DNA from: Altericroceibacterium xinjiangense
Lineage (GTDB): Bacteria > Pseudomonadota > Alphaproteobacteria > Sphingomonadales > Sphingomonadaceae
Reading direction: 5' to 3'
Length of the DNA stretch: 64,000 nt
Assembly: GCF_003958635.1 (NCBI RefSeq)
Contig: NZ_RSEK01000004.1
Coordinates: 238,979 to 302,978, forward strand
The translations under genes and the position numbers were made by a program. A model generated the notes under the pieces. The model saw only the letters and a list, made by a program, of their open reading frames with translations, did no database searches and was not told where the DNA came from. Of this stretch, positions 47,701-56,816 are shown piece by piece. Each line of letters begins with the position of its first letter. Position 1 is the first letter of the stretch.

Positions 47701-48256
47701 TCTGGCTGTTTTCGCGCAAGCGCCCGAGCGTGGTAACCTCGGCCGTGTGCGGAATGATGTTGAGGCCGAAGTGAACGCTGCCGTCCGGCTGGTCCTGAAC
47801 CCGATTTACCGTCAGGGATACGCCGTCCACTGCGATGGACCCCTTTGGGGCGATCAGCGGCGCGAGTTCAGCGGGCGCAGCAATGGTGAGCCGGGTCGAA
47901 GCGCCCTCCTGCCCCGCACTGACGACGGTTCCGACTGCATCCACGTGGCCGGAGACGATGTGACCGCCCATTTCATCACCGAGCTTGAGTGACGGCTCCA
48001 GGTTGATTTGGCCGCCTTCGCGCCACATGCCCTGTGCCGTACGAGACAGCGTTTCGGCCGACACATCGACCGCAAACCACGCGTCGCCCGGCTCACCCCC
48101 GCGTTCGACTGCGGTTAGGCAGACGCCGGAACAGGCGATGGATGCGCCAATCGCGATGGCGGCGGGATCGAACGGGCAGGCGATCTCCACGCGCAGGTCG
48201 CCCCGCTGGTCGAGGCGGCGGATCGTGCCGACGGCAGTGACTATTCCGGTGAACAT
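47639..48256 (-). CDS. ribE: riboflavin synthase alpha chain
   Basis: Converts two 6,7-dimethyl-8-ribityllumazine molecules to riboflavin, 205 aa. Two repeated lumazine-binding barrels are visible, each with the start pattern FTGIVTAVGTI (1-11) and MGGHIVSGHVDAVGTV (about 91-106). The conserved VSLTVNRV and IPHTAEVTTLG regions are intact. It overlaps the end of ribD by 16 bases as in many alphaproteobacteria. No FMN riboswitch was seen ahead of ribD. Confidence 0.95.
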   Translation of the reverse strand: MFTGIVTAVGTIRRLDQRGDLRVEIACPFDPAAIAIGASIACSGVCLTAVERGGEPGDAWFAVDVSAETLSRTAQGMWREGGQINLEPSLKLGDEMGGHIVSGHVDAVGTVVSAGQEGASTRLTIAAPAELAPLIAPKGSIAVDGVSLTVNRVQDQPDGSVHFGLNIIPHTAEVTTLGRLRENSQINLEIDTVARYLQRMRQLQA

Positions 48257-49248
48257 CGGAGGCGTTCGTAGACGTCCAGCGTGTCGCTGCCAAGCATGCG
48301 GCGATCGACCATGCGCCAGCGGCCATGCGCGGCTCCCAGATCAGTCAGGCCGATGTCGCCTACTCCCAGTCTGCCGGCGCCGATCAGGATCGGTGCGCGA
48401 TAGATCAGCAGGCGATCCACCCGCTCGGCGGCGAGAAAGGCCGCCGCTGCCTGCGCGCCGCCTTCCACGAACAGGTGCTGGATTTCTGCCATTTCCCCAA
48501 TCGCTGCGGGATTCGGCAGAGCGGTCCAGCCTTCAGGAAGTTCGCCCCTCGTCAGGACGAAGCGCACTGGACTGCGGTGTTCCAGCCCCGGCAACCGCAC
48601 GTCGAGCAGGGGCAGGTCGGCCCGGAAGGTTCCGCCTCCCACAAGGATCGCGTCGGCCCGTGCGCGTTCACGATGGACGTGGGCGCGCGCTTCCGGTCCA
48701 GTAATCCACCGGCTTTCGCCTGATGCCAAGGCGATGCACCCATCGAGCGACATCCCCAGCTTCAGGGTGACATGCGGCCGCCCCAGTTCCTTCTGGCAAA
48801 GAAAGCCCGCAAGGCTGGCCCGGCAGGCGGATTCGTCGGCCAGTTCAACCGCCATGCCCGCATCACGCAGCCTTTGCAGGCCGCGTCCGGAGGTGCGCGG
48901 ATCGGGGTCGCGCACCCCGACCACTGCCCGGGCCAAACCGGCACCCGCGACCCGGTCGGCGCAGGCCGGTCCGCGCTCGCTCCGATGTGCGCAGGGTTCC
49001 AGGGTGACGTAGAGCGTGCCCCCTCGCGCTGCGTCGCCTGCGTGGTCCAGCGCAACGGCTTCGGCATGGGGGCGCCCGCCAGGCTGCGTCCAGCCCCGGC
49101 CGACCACGGCTCCGTCGGACACGATTATCGCGCCGACACCTGGATTGGGGCGGCTGAGCGGACGGGCCCGTTCTGCCAGGGCAGCGGCGGCGGCCAGCCA
49201 GCGCCGGTCCCCGCTAGTCGGCAACCTGCGGGCTTTCCTGCGGTGCAA
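48241..49248 (-). CDS. ribD: riboflavin biosynthesis bifunctional deaminase-reductase
   Basis: 335 aa. The N-terminal deaminase domain has the zinc site HAEAVAL and PCAHRSERGPAC (about 61-95); the C-terminal reductase domain begins near VTLKLGMSLDG and includes GGGTFRADLPLLDVR and FVEGGAQAAAAFL. Start ATG 49248 overlaps the end of the upstream membrane-protein gene by 35 bases; a start a few codons later is possible. Confidence 0.93.
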   Translation of the reverse strand: MHRRKARRLPTSGDRRWLAAAAALAERARPLSRPNPGVGAIIVSDGAVVGRGWTQPGGRPHAEAVALDHAGDAARGGTLYVTLEPCAHRSERGPACADRVAGAGLARAVVGVRDPDPRTSGRGLQRLRDAGMAVELADESACRASLAGFLCQKELGRPHVTLKLGMSLDGCIALASGESRWITGPEARAHVHRERARADAILVGGGTFRADLPLLDVRLPGLEHRSPVRFVLTRGELPEGWTALPNPAAIGEMAEIQHLFVEGGAQAAAAFLAAERVDRLLIYRAPILIGAGRLGVGDIGLTDLGAAHGRWRMVDRRMLGSDTLDVYERLRCSPE

Positions 49249-49696
49249 TGCTTGCGGCAGCAGCTGGTGGAGCCGCTTCGGCCACCGTCGGCTCCGGTGC
49301 TTCGGCTGCGGCGCGGTCTCTTGCTTCCGCCTCGGCTATTTCCCGCTCCATCGCATCGACGTCGATGAAGGTTGCGCGGCCAAGCTCGCGGTAGATTTCC
49401 TTGCGGATCTCCTCTCGCCTCGCTTGTTCAGCAAGACGCTGTTCCTTGCGCTTGTGGGCGGCGAGGTTGGAGGCCAGGATCTCCGCGTCGCTGCGGCCGG
49501 ATTCCCATGTAGTGATGTAGGTCACCTGCGGCGGGCGCGGCTCGACTCGTTGGCTTTCGGGCAGAAAGTTCCAGAAGATCACGAACGTGAGCGCGCCCGA
49601 GAGGGCGAGCACGCGCCAGCGGTACGGGTTTGCCCGCCACGCGAGGGCGAAGTCGCTAGCCGCGCCGCCAGGAGATACGTTCCGCCAGAATTTCAT
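49214..49696 (-). CDS. membrane protein with cytosolic/periplasmic coiled tail
   Basis: 160 aa: one membrane segment (about 28-45, WRVLALSGALTFVIFW) then a long charged helix rich in Glu/Arg/Ala (about 80-135) and a Pro/Ala tail. No domain recognised. Upstream of and overlapping ribD. It is conserved-looking in context of the rib genes of sphingomonads, but that is memory, not a search. Confidence 0.65.
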   Translation of the reverse strand: MKFWRNVSPGGAASDFALAWRANPYRWRVLALSGALTFVIFWNFLPESQRVEPRPPQVTYITTWESGRSDAEILASNLAAHKRKEQRLAEQARREEIRKEIYRELGRATFIDVDAMEREIAEAEARDRAAAEAPEPTVAEAAPPAAAASIAPQESPQVAD

Positions 49697-49759
49697 GCCG
49701 GCTAGATAGGACAGGGCAGGCCGCTTCGCCAGTCCCGCCCTCTCGCGTTCGTCACGTCT

Positions 49760-50491
49760 TCAGCCGAACGCGGAATAGAGGGACCGGCCTTCCTGCTTCA
49801 GCCAGCGATCGGCAGCGGACACGTCGTCCTCGAACACCTCGCGCAGCAAGGCGTGGAACGAGGGCGAGTGGTCGAAGTGGACCAGGTGAGCCACTTCGTG
49901 CGCCACCACCGAACGGCGTACCGCGTCCGGTGCCTGGATCAGCCGCCAGTTCACCCGGATCGTGCTGAGGCCCGACCGGGCGGAGGAGCAGCTGCCCCAG
50001 CGCCGCTGGGCGCGGGACAAGCCCAGCCGTGGCAGGGGCTGCCCGGCGCGGGCGCAGTAGTAGGCGAGGTCTTCCTCCATCAGCCGCAAGGCTTCGGCTT
50101 CCAGCCAGCGGCGCAGGCGAGGGGCCAGGCTTTCCGCCGGGCCGCCAATGCGCAGGATGTCCTCCTCGATCACTGGCTGACGGGAATGAACAGGGGCCCA
50201 GTCGATTTCCAGCGGACGGCCGCGAAAGACCACCGTGCCGCCCGGCGCTGGTGGGCGCGAAACGGGAAGCGCGGCCAACTGGCTTTCGAGCCATCGGGCG
50301 CGGCTGCGGGCAAACGCCAGCGCTTCGGCCGTGCGGCCCCAGGTCGGCAAAGTGATCCGGATCGCGCTGCCGTCAGGGGCAAGCCGCATGGTCATCCGCC
50401 GGGCCCGGGGATGACGGCTGATCGTCAGCGGCAGGTCGCGCTCCCCCAGACGCAGGACCGGCGGCCGGTGGCTCCGCTTCAGCCAGTCCAT
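49760..50491 (-). CDS. M48-like metal-dependent hydrolase (YgjP/DUF45)
   Basis: 243 aa from ATG 50491. The zinc-binding motif is HEVAHLVHFDHSP (198-210): His198, Glu199 and His202 with a further His208. GSCSSARSGLSTIRVNWRLI upstream is the DUF45 signature. It overlaps the end of the cysteine-cluster gene by 13 bases. Members are predicted metallopeptidases; a physiological substrate is unknown. Confidence 0.85.
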   Translation of the reverse strand: MDWLKRSHRPPVLRLGERDLPLTISRHPRARRMTMRLAPDGSAIRITLPTWGRTAEALAFARSRARWLESQLAALPVSRPPAPGGTVVFRGRPLEIDWAPVHSRQPVIEEDILRIGGPAESLAPRLRRWLEAEALRLMEEDLAYYCARAGQPLPRLGLSRAQRRWGSCSSARSGLSTIRVNWRLIQAPDAVRRSVVAHEVAHLVHFDHSPSFHALLREVFEDDVSAADRWLKQEGRSLYSAFG

Positions 50492-50961
50492 CGCCGGCCG
50501 GTCCTGCGCCGGTGTGTCGAATCGGCGTCCCATTCGACCATGTGATGCTCCAGCGGGCCGGCTTCGGTCTCGCTGATGACTCGTCCTGCTGCCGAGACGC
50601 CTGCGTGCTCCATCGCCTCGGTCGATCCGGTCAGCAGTGGGTGCCAGCCGGGCAGCGGGCGATCTTCGGCCCGGCGGCGGTAGGCGCAGGTTTCCGGCAG
50701 CCAAGGCACCTGTTTTACCAGCCGCAGGGTGAGGCGCAGGCAATCGGGAACCAGCGCCTTGCGGTTGCGGTAATCGCTGCAGCGCGCTGTTCCGGTATCG
50801 AGCAGTTTGCAGGCCACGTTCGTTTCCGCAATCGCGCCGGTGTCCTCATCCTCCAGCTTGTGCAGGCAACACCGCCCGCAGCCGTCGCACAAGGCTTCCC
50901 ATTCGGCGCGCGCCAGATCGTCCAGCGGCCGCTCCCAGAAGCGGTCCCTCAGCTCACCCAT
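50479..50961 (-). CDS. YcgN-family cysteine cluster protein
   Basis: 160-aa UPF0260/YcgN protein with the cysteine cluster CDGCGRCC (about 25-32), CKLLDTGTARCSDY and PDCLRL, and the conserved WLPETCAYR and PLPGWHPLLTG. It probably binds a metal (zinc or iron). ATG 50961 overlaps the end of sco by 13 bases, so sco, ycgN and ygjP form one minus-strand unit. Role undefined in the family. Confidence 0.9.
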   Translation of the reverse strand: MGELRDRFWERPLDDLARAEWEALCDGCGRCCLHKLEDEDTGAIAETNVACKLLDTGTARCSDYRNRKALVPDCLRLTLRLVKQVPWLPETCAYRRRAEDRPLPGWHPLLTGSTEAMEHAGVSAAGRVISETEAGPLEHHMVEWDADSTHRRRTGRRWTG

Positions 50962-51563
50962 TGTTCCAGTTCCGCGGCAACGGCTTCGGGGGTGGAGTCG
51001 ATCGGCAGCAGTGCGATCGGATCTCCTTGCGGCCCCATCAGGTAGGCCGCACGGCTGTGATCCATCAGGTAGCTGTTGTTGCCGCCGTCTTCGCCCCTGC
51101 CGTAGTACGCCTTGAACGCCTTGGCCGCTTCGTCCACCTGCTCGGGCGTGCCGGTAAGGCCGACAAGGTCCGGAGAGAACGCGTTCGCAAACTGGCCCAC
51201 CTTTTCCGGAGTGTCGCGTTCCGGGTCGATCGAGATGAAGATCGGCTGGACCTTGGCAGCAAGTTCCGGCTCCGCCTCCTTGAACTGGTTGTACCCCTTG
51301 ATCATCCGGCTCACGTCGAGCGGGCAGGCGTCGGGGCAGTAGGTGTAGCCGAAGTAGACGATCCGGTACTTGCCATCGAAATCGGCCCACCGCACCGTTT
51401 CTCCCTCGCTGTTCTCCAGCGTGAAGGGGCCGCCGATGGCCGCTCCCGCCAAGGGGGCAGGTTCGGTCGGGGTGGCGGATTCGCCGCATCCGGCCAGCAG
51501 CAGGGCAGGCAGGGCAAGCGAGAGCATCGGGAAAAGGGGCTTCTTCATGGCGCGGCGGTTCAT
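50949..51563 (-). CDS. sco: SCO1/SenC copper chaperone for cytochrome oxidase
   Basis: 204 aa with an N-terminal signal/lipobox (LLAGC, about 22-26). The copper site is Cys76-x3-Cys80 (YTYCPDAC) with His169 (LMDHSR), all present. Thioredoxin-fold features GGPFTLENSEGE and FISIDPERDTPE match. Delivers copper to the CuA centre of cytochrome c oxidase in the periplasm. ATG 51563 or 51548 may be the start. Confidence 0.93.
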   Translation of the reverse strand: MNRRAMKKPLFPMLSLALPALLLAGCGESATPTEPAPLAGAAIGGPFTLENSEGETVRWADFDGKYRIVYFGYTYCPDACPLDVSRMIKGYNQFKEAEPELAAKVQPIFISIDPERDTPEKVGQFANAFSPDLVGLTGTPEQVDEAAKAFKAYYGRGEDGGNNSYLMDHSRAAYLMGPQGDPIALLPIDSTPEAVAAELEQWVS

Positions 51564-51651
51564 GCTCTGCTAACGCGCTGCCATCAAGGGATGAATTCGT
51601 CCGCCGTGCGGGCATTCGTCGCGTGTCGATGGGTTGATGGGAGAGCATCCA

Positions 51652-52272
51652 GTGCCAAGGGGCAGGTTTTCGAACAGGCTCGTTCTCGCCAGTGCAGCGG
51701 CCGCGCTGCTGCTGTCCGGAGCGCCGGCGGCGGCGCAGATGTATTCCGAAGGGTACAAGTTTCTCGAGGCCGTGAAGAAGAAGGACGGCACCGTTGTCCT
51801 GGATCTTCTGCGCACCCCCGGAAGCACGGTGATCAATACGCGCGATGTTTCGAGCGGGGAAACGGCGCTGCACATCGCGACGCAGCGCCGCGACCTGACG
51901 TGGCTGAACTTCCTGCTGGGCAAGAGGGCCAATCCGAATATCGCTGACAAGAAAGGGCTCACCCCGCTGATGCTGGCGGTGCAGACCAACTTCCTTGAAG
52001 GCGTGCAGGCGCTGACCGCTGCCGGCGCCAAGGTGGATGAAGCGAATTCCGCAGGTGAGACGCCGCTGATTTCGGCGGTCCACCGGCGCGACCTGCCGCT
52101 GATGCGCTTGCTGCTAGCGGCTGGGGCCGATCCCGACCGCAACGACAATTCCGGGCGGTCCGCACGCGATTATGCCGAGCTGGAAGGGGGCGCGAGCCCC
52201 CTCGTGGCGGAACTGAAGCGCCACGACGACACCAGGCGCACTTCCGGCAAGACGTACGGGCCGAGCTTCTGA
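51652..52272 (+). CDS. ankyrin-repeat periplasmic protein
   Basis: 206 aa with a signal peptide (cleavage after AAAQ). Four ankyrin repeats follow: GETALHIATQRRD, GLTPLMLAVQTNF, GETPLISAVHRRD and a final SGRSARDYAEL. Start GTG 51652 is chosen for its GGGAGAG site; ATG 51637 is possible. It shares one base with the COQ9 start (TGATG). Protein-protein binding role; partner unknown. Confidence 0.85.
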   Translation: MPRGRFSNRLVLASAAAALLLSGAPAAAQMYSEGYKFLEAVKKKDGTVVLDLLRTPGSTVINTRDVSSGETALHIATQRRDLTWLNFLLGKRANPNIADKKGLTPLMLAVQTNFLEGVQALTAAGAKVDEANSAGETPLISAVHRRDLPLMRLLLAAGADPDRNDNSGRSARDYAELEGGASPLVAELKRHDDTRRTSGKTYGPSF

Positions 52273-52940
52273 TGGCGGAGATTGCAGTCCGGCAAGCGGA
52301 CCCGACGCTGGACGAAATCCGGCTCCAGCTGGCGCCGGAGATCGCGGTCGCCGCGGTGTTCGACGGATGGAGCGAGACGGCGCTCGACAGCGCGGCGCAA
52401 GCAAACGGGATCGATCCGGATGTCGCGCGGTTCGCTTTTCCGGATGGCGCAATGGGCATGATAGGGGCCTGGATCGAATCGATCGACCGGGCAATGGAGC
52501 GGGCCTTTACCCCTGAAACGATCGCCGCGATGCCAATACGTGAACGGATTCGCGCGCTGGTGCTGTTTCGGCTGAAAGAACTCGGCAAGGCGGAAGAAGC
52601 CCTGCGCCGGGCGCTCGCAATCCAGACGCTGCCGCAGAACATCGCGCAATCGGTGAAGAACGCGTGGTCGAGCGCGGACGTCATGTGGCGTCTCGCCGGA
52701 GATCGGGCGACCGATTACAACCACTACTCCAAGCGGGCGATCCTCGCCTCGATCTACGCTGCGACTCTGGCGGTGTTCGTCGAGGACGAAACCATGGACA
52801 AGGCGGAGACTCGCGCGTTCCTCGACCGCAGGATCGAAGGCGTGATGAGGTTTGAAAAGGCCAAGGCGCGCTTGTTCCGGGATCGGGAGACGTTCAGCGT
52901 CGTCCGGTTTCTGGGGCGTCTGCGCTACCCGGCTCGCTAA
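52272..52940 (+). CDS. COQ9-family ubiquinone biosynthesis protein
   Basis: 222-aa alphaproteobacterial COQ9 homologue, lipid-binding TetR-like helical fold. VAAVFDGWSETALDSAA, FPDGAMGMIGAWIESIDRAM, RDAL-like RIRALVLFRL and WRLAGDRATDYNHYSKRAILASIYAAT are the family's conserved segments. Helps COQ7-type hydroxylation of ubiquinone precursors in mitochondria. Couples to the ankyrin gene by a one-base stop/start overlap. Confidence 0.9.
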   Translation: MAEIAVRQADPTLDEIRLQLAPEIAVAAVFDGWSETALDSAAQANGIDPDVARFAFPDGAMGMIGAWIESIDRAMERAFTPETIAAMPIRERIRALVLFRLKELGKAEEALRRALAIQTLPQNIAQSVKNAWSSADVMWRLAGDRATDYNHYSKRAILASIYAATLAVFVEDETMDKAETRAFLDRRIEGVMRFEKAKARLFRDRETFSVVRFLGRLRYPAR

Positions 52941-52945
52941 ACTAT

Positions 52946-52960
52946 TGCGAACCAGTTGCA
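52946..52960. promoter_or_regulatory. Fur-box-like site upstream of feoAB
   Basis: TGCGAACCAGTTGCA: TGC and GCA ends with AA/TT cores, close to the alphaproteobacterial Fur pattern I remember (TGMRAAYNATTYKCA, 14 of 15 positions). It overlaps the possible TTG start at 52956, which argues for the later GTG start of feoA. Confidence 0.5.
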
Positions 52961-52991
52961 ATTAGATGGGGTTTCTGGCACCGCGCTAGCC

Positions 52992-53234
52992 GTGACCCTG
53001 GACACTCTTCCTCCGCGTACCCGCGCGCAGATCGTCGCCGTGGACTGGAGCCTTCTCGCCCCGGAGGAAGGCAAGCGGCTGCGCGCGCTCGGGCTTGATG
53101 AAGGAGCCGAAATCACCATCGCGCATCGCGGGATCTTCGCTGGGCGTGACCCCATAGCGCTGAGCGTCGGACGGATGACGATCGCGCTGCGCCGTACCCA
53201 TGCCCGGGCAATGACGGTGAAGGAAATTTCATGA
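52992..53234 (+). CDS. feoA: FeoA, ferrous iron transport accessory
   Basis: 80-aa SH3-like FeoA. LDTLPPRTRAQIVAVDWSLLAPEEGKRLRALGLDEGAEI and the final IALSVGRMTIALRR match the family. Start GTG 52992 gives the normal family length; a TTG at 52956 adds 12 residues but lies in the Fur-like site. Overlaps feoB by ATGA. Supports Fe2+ uptake by FeoB. Confidence 0.88.
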   Translation: MTLDTLPPRTRAQIVAVDWSLLAPEEGKRLRALGLDEGAEITIAHRGIFAGRDPIALSVGRMTIALRRTHARAMTVKEIS

Positions 53235-55084
53235 GCCGTTTGCGCACCGCCGCTCTCGTCGGAAATCCGAACGCAGGCAAAAGCGCGCTGTTCAACGCGC
53301 TGACCGGTGCGCGGCAGAAGATCGCGAACTATCCCGGCGTCACCGTGGAGCGAAAGGCCGGACGGCTGGTGCTGCCATCGGGCGAGCCGGTGGAACTGCT
53401 CGATCTTCCGGGAAGCTATGCGCTGGATGCCTCCAGCCCGGACGAGGAAGTGACCCGGCGAGTCGTGCTGGGGGAATTCCCGGGTCAAACGCAGCCGGAA
53501 GTGCTGATCCTCGTCCTCGACGCGGCGAATCTGGAGCAGCATCTGGTCTTCGCGCAAGAGATCATTGCGCTTGGCCGGCCGACGCTGGTGGCACTCAACA
53601 TGGTCGATCTCGCCGAACGAGACGGGCTGAAGCTGGACCCGGACGCGCTGTCGCAGGCGCTGGGCGTGCCGGTGATTCCGACCGTGGCCGTTCGCCGGCG
53701 AGGGCTTGAAGAACTGAACGCTGCCGTTGCCGAGGCGGGCAAGCGCGTAGGGCAGGATATGCCCGTCCGCCGCCGTCCGGCCACGAGCTTGTCGGAACGG
53801 CGGTTGGCGGCGCGGACGATGGCGCGCGCGGCGGTCCTTTCCGAAACCTCGCAGCACCGGCTTCACGTAAGTCTCGATAAGGTCCTGCTGCACCCCTGGT
53901 TCGGCCCACTGATCCTGTTCGGGCTGCTGTTCGTCATGTTCCAGGCGGTGTTCGCCTGGGCGACTCCGTTTGCCGAGGCTTTGGAGGCTGTAGTGGCCGG
54001 GCTCATCGAGCTTGCCACGCGAGTGCTGCCGGACAACTTCCTGCGCGATCTGCTGACCCAGGGCGTGCTTGCCGGGGTCGGATCGGTGGTGGTGTTCCTG
54101 CCGCAGATCGTGATCCTGTTCGCCTTCATTCTGGTGATGGAGCAATCGGGCTACATGGCCCGGGCCGCCTTCCTGATGGACCGGCTGATGGCGGGGGTCG
54201 GGCTTTCGGGGCGCAGCTTCATTCCGCTGCTGTCGAGTTTCGCCTGCGCGATCCCCGGGATCATGGCGACGCGCAGCATCGCCGATCCAAGGGACCGGCT
54301 GACGACGATCCTGATCGCCCCGATGATGACGTGTTCGGCCCGGTTGCCGGTCTATGCCGTCATCATCGCCGCCTTCATCCCTCCGACCGACATCGGCGGC
54401 GGAATCGGGTTGAGAGGCCTGGTGCTGTTCTGCCTGTACGTTGCTGGCATTGTCGGGGCGATGGCGGTGGCGCTGGTGCTGCGCCGCTCCGTCACCCGAG
54501 GGGCTGCCAGCGGGTTCATCATGGAATTGCCGCGCTACCAGTGGCCGCCGATACGCGATCTGCTGATCGGACTGTGGCAGCGGGCCTGGATCTTCCTGCG
54601 CCGCGCGGGCACGATCATCTTTACGGTCACGGTGGCGCTTTGGCTGCTGCTGAGCTTCCCCCGCGCCGAACCGGGCGAAAGCCAGATCGATGCCTCTATC
54701 GCAGGGCACATCGCCAACGGGCTGGCGGTCGTGGTGGAGCCGATCGGCTTCAATCGTGACATGGCCTTGTCGCTGATCCCGGCAATGGCGGCGCGCGAAG
54801 TGGCCGTGTCCTCTCTGGCGACGACATACGCGGTGGCTTCCGATGACGAGGACCAGACCGCCAGCGCGCTGACCGACCAGCTTTCCGCCAAGTGGACGCT
54901 GCCGATGGCGCTGGCGTTTCTTGCGTGGTTCGTGTTCGCTCCGCAGTGCCTGTCCACCATCGCGGTCGCGCGGCGGGAGACGAACGGATGGAAGTGGCCC
55001 GCCTTCATGCTCGCCTACCTGTTCGCGCTCGCCTACATCTTTGCGGGCCTGACGTACTGGATTGCTGTGAGCCTAGGCTTGTAA
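53231..55084 (+). CDS. feoB: FeoB, ferrous iron permease with GTPase domain
   Basis: 617-aa inner-membrane Fe2+ transporter. GTPase motifs: GNPNAGKSAL (11-20), switch PGVTVERK, DLPGSY, and NMVD. The membrane part has the two gate regions including SSFACAIPGIMATRS and CSARLPVYAVII with the conserved cysteines. Translationally coupled to feoA. Likely Fur-controlled through the site at 52946. Confidence 0.95.
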   Translation: MSRLRTAALVGNPNAGKSALFNALTGARQKIANYPGVTVERKAGRLVLPSGEPVELLDLPGSYALDASSPDEEVTRRVVLGEFPGQTQPEVLILVLDAANLEQHLVFAQEIIALGRPTLVALNMVDLAERDGLKLDPDALSQALGVPVIPTVAVRRRGLEELNAAVAEAGKRVGQDMPVRRRPATSLSERRLAARTMARAAVLSETSQHRLHVSLDKVLLHPWFGPLILFGLLFVMFQAVFAWATPFAEALEAVVAGLIELATRVLPDNFLRDLLTQGVLAGVGSVVVFLPQIVILFAFILVMEQSGYMARAAFLMDRLMAGVGLSGRSFIPLLSSFACAIPGIMATRSIADPRDRLTTILIAPMMTCSARLPVYAVIIAAFIPPTDIGGGIGLRGLVLFCLYVAGIVGAMAVALVLRRSVTRGAASGFIMELPRYQWPPIRDLLIGLWQRAWIFLRRAGTIIFTVTVALWLLLSFPRAEPGESQIDASIAGHIANGLAVVVEPIGFNRDMALSLIPAMAAREVAVSSLATTYAVASDDEDQTASALTDQLSAKWTLPMALAFLAWFVFAPQCLSTIAVARRETNGWKWPAFMLAYLFALAYIFAGLTYWIAVSLGL

Positions 55085-55175
55085 GTTCTCCGCAGCGCAG
55101 AACGCCGCCGGGCTGGAAACTGCCGCCCCCTTTGGCTAGGGCAAGGCAAGACAGCGGAACAGAAGGCGAATTAGT

Positions 55176-55721
55176 ATGGCAGGCAGCGTCAACAAGGTGA
55201 TCCTGGTCGGCAACCTCGGAGCCGATCCGGAGGTCCGCAGCTTCCAGAACGGCGGCAAGGTCTGCAACCTGCGTCTTGCCACCACCGAATCGTGGAAGGA
55301 CCGCAACAGCGGGGAGCGGCAGGAACGCACCGAATGGCATTCCGTCGCAATCTTTTCCGAAGGGCTTGCCGGAGTGGCCGAGCGGTTCCTGCGCAAGGGC
55401 AGCAAGGTCTACATCGAAGGCCAGCTGCGTACCCGCAAGTGGCAGGACCAGAGCGGGAATGACCGCTATTCCACCGAGGTGGTGCTGCAGGGTCCGGGCG
55501 CGGTGATGACCATGCTCGACAGCCCGGGTGGCGGTGGTGCTGGCGGCGGGGGCGGCGCACGCAGCGGCGGCAGCGGCGGCGGTGATTGGAATCGCGGCGG
55601 TTCGAGCGGGGGCGGCAGCTCTTCGGGCGGTGGCGCAGGCGCGGGCAGCTGGGGCCAGACGAGCGGCGGGTCGTCCGGCGGCGGCTTCGGCGACGACCTG
55701 GACGACGATATCCCGTTCTGA
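55176..55721 (+). CDS. ssb: single-stranded DNA-binding protein
   Basis: 181 aa: OB-fold (about 1-112, [29 protein letters not shown]), a long Gly/Ser-rich linker (about 118-170), and the acidic tip DDDIPF that recruits repair proteins. Typical bacterial SSB. Start ATG 55176. Confidence 0.97.
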   Translation: MAGSVNKVILVGNLGADPEVRSFQNGGKVCNLRLATTESWKDRNSGERQERTEWHSVAIFSEGLAGVAERFLRKGSKVYIEGQLRTRKWQDQSGNDRYSTEVVLQGPGAVMTMLDSPGGGGAGGGGGARSGGSGGGDWNRGGSSGGGSSSGGGAGAGSWGQTSGGSSGGGFGDDLDDDIPF

Positions 55722-55766
55722 TGGGCTAACGGCCCTCGATTTCAGTCAGGACGCTTGCTCTGCTGG

Positions 55767-55788
55767 AAGGATTGAGCGTTCAATCCTT
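55767..55788. terminator. bidirectional hairpin containing a stop codon
   Basis: AAGGATTGA-GCGT-TCAATCCTT: perfect 9-bp stem. It separates ssb (+) and the DUF177 gene (-), and its right arm contains the TGA stop of the DUF177 gene. Confidence 0.7.
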
Positions 55789-56289
55789 CTTCAGGGCCGC
55801 CAGCGCGGCAAATGGACCGGCTGCGGCTTCGTCGATTACATGGCCTTGTTTGCGGATGTCTTCGGCCTGCGGGCCGGTGGCGTAGGGGTCGATGGCAAGG
55901 GCAAGGCTTTGCGCCACCGCCTCGCCCACGTCGAAGCGGTCGCCGGTGAACTCCATCTCGTCGAGTTCGCCTTCCTCCAGTTCGATTTCCTCCTCTTCCT
56001 CTACCTGTCGTGCAGGTACGAAGCGCAGGGCTAGCGGCTCGTCTATGCTCACCGGCAGATCTTCGCCGGAAATGGCGCAGCTTTGCACGATGTCTGCCTG
56101 CATGCGCCCGCTGGCGAGAATCGCGCCCTCATCGGGTTCGAGGGCGACATCCGCCACCAGGCTGTTGACTGCCACCAGTCCGAACCGGGCGGCCAACGCC
56201 GCGCGTTCGCCTTCGTTCGCTTCCAGGTGGAGCGGCTTTGCGTCGATGCGGCGGCGATCGATCGGCCGGGGAAATTCGCTGTCGCTCAT
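55780..56289 (-). CDS. DUF177 (YceD-like) protein
   Basis: 169-aa DUF177/YceD protein: EFPRPIDRRRI start, VADVALEPDEGAILASGRMQADIVQSCAISGEDLPVSIDEPLALRF and an acidic middle (EEEEEIELEEGELDE). Family members are linked to 23S rRNA accumulation and often sit before rpmF; no rpmF is here. It overlaps the chaperone gene by 4 bases (ATGA). Confidence 0.88.
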   Translation of the reverse strand: MSDSEFPRPIDRRRIDAKPLHLEANEGERAALAARFGLVAVNSLVADVALEPDEGAILASGRMQADIVQSCAISGEDLPVSIDEPLALRFVPARQVEEEEEIELEEGELDEMEFTGDRFDVGEAVAQSLALAIDPYATGPQAEDIRKQGHVIDEAAAGPFAALAALKKD

Positions 56290-56816
56290 AGCTCGATCCT
56301 TTCAGGCAATTGTGCGGAGAGGATTGCGGTACCGTCCATGACCGCAAGTTGCCGGGAATAAGCGCGCAGCCGTTCGGCCAGCGCTTCGGGACGTTTCCCG
56401 TCTTGCAAGGTGACATTGCGCCGCACCGCTTCGACCAGCGCGGCGTTGCCGTCCTGCGTCAGCCCGTCACGGTAGGCGCCAAGCCGTCCGCCGAGCACGC
56501 CCATCAATCGGCCCATGCGCTTGCCGACCACGGCATCGCCCACTCCGCTCTGCCGCAACTGCCCTTCCATGTCCTCCACGAACAATTCCGTCAGGAGGGC
56601 CGAGGGGGCGATCAGGGCCTCCTCCTGCTCCATCCGGATAAGGACGAGCGAGAGGACGGCGGTAATCATGTCGAACCGCCCGGCGACGCTGTCCGCCACG
56701 CCTTCGTCCGCGTACCAGTGTGCCTGGCGCGACACCTCCACGACCCGGTGCCACAAGGGGCGGACCGCTTCGCGGGGATCGGGCCGGGTACCGAACAATC
56801 GGGAGATCAGGGACAT
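56286..56816 (-). CDS. ubiquinol-cytochrome c chaperone (Cbp3 family)
   Basis: 176-aa Cbp3/CBP3-like protein: SRQAHWYADEGVADSVAGRFDMITAVLSLVLIRM, LFVEDMEGQLRQSGVGDAVVGKRMGRLMGVLGGRLGAY are the family core. It assists cytochrome b maturation for the bc1 complex in alphaproteobacteria and mitochondria. Start ATG 56816. Cotranscribed with DUF177. Confidence 0.9.
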   Translation of the reverse strand: MSLISRLFGTRPDPREAVRPLWHRVVEVSRQAHWYADEGVADSVAGRFDMITAVLSLVLIRMEQEEALIAPSALLTELFVEDMEGQLRQSGVGDAVVGKRMGRLMGVLGGRLGAYRDGLTQDGNAALVEAVRRNVTLQDGKRPEALAERLRAYSRQLAVMDGTAILSAQLPERIEL

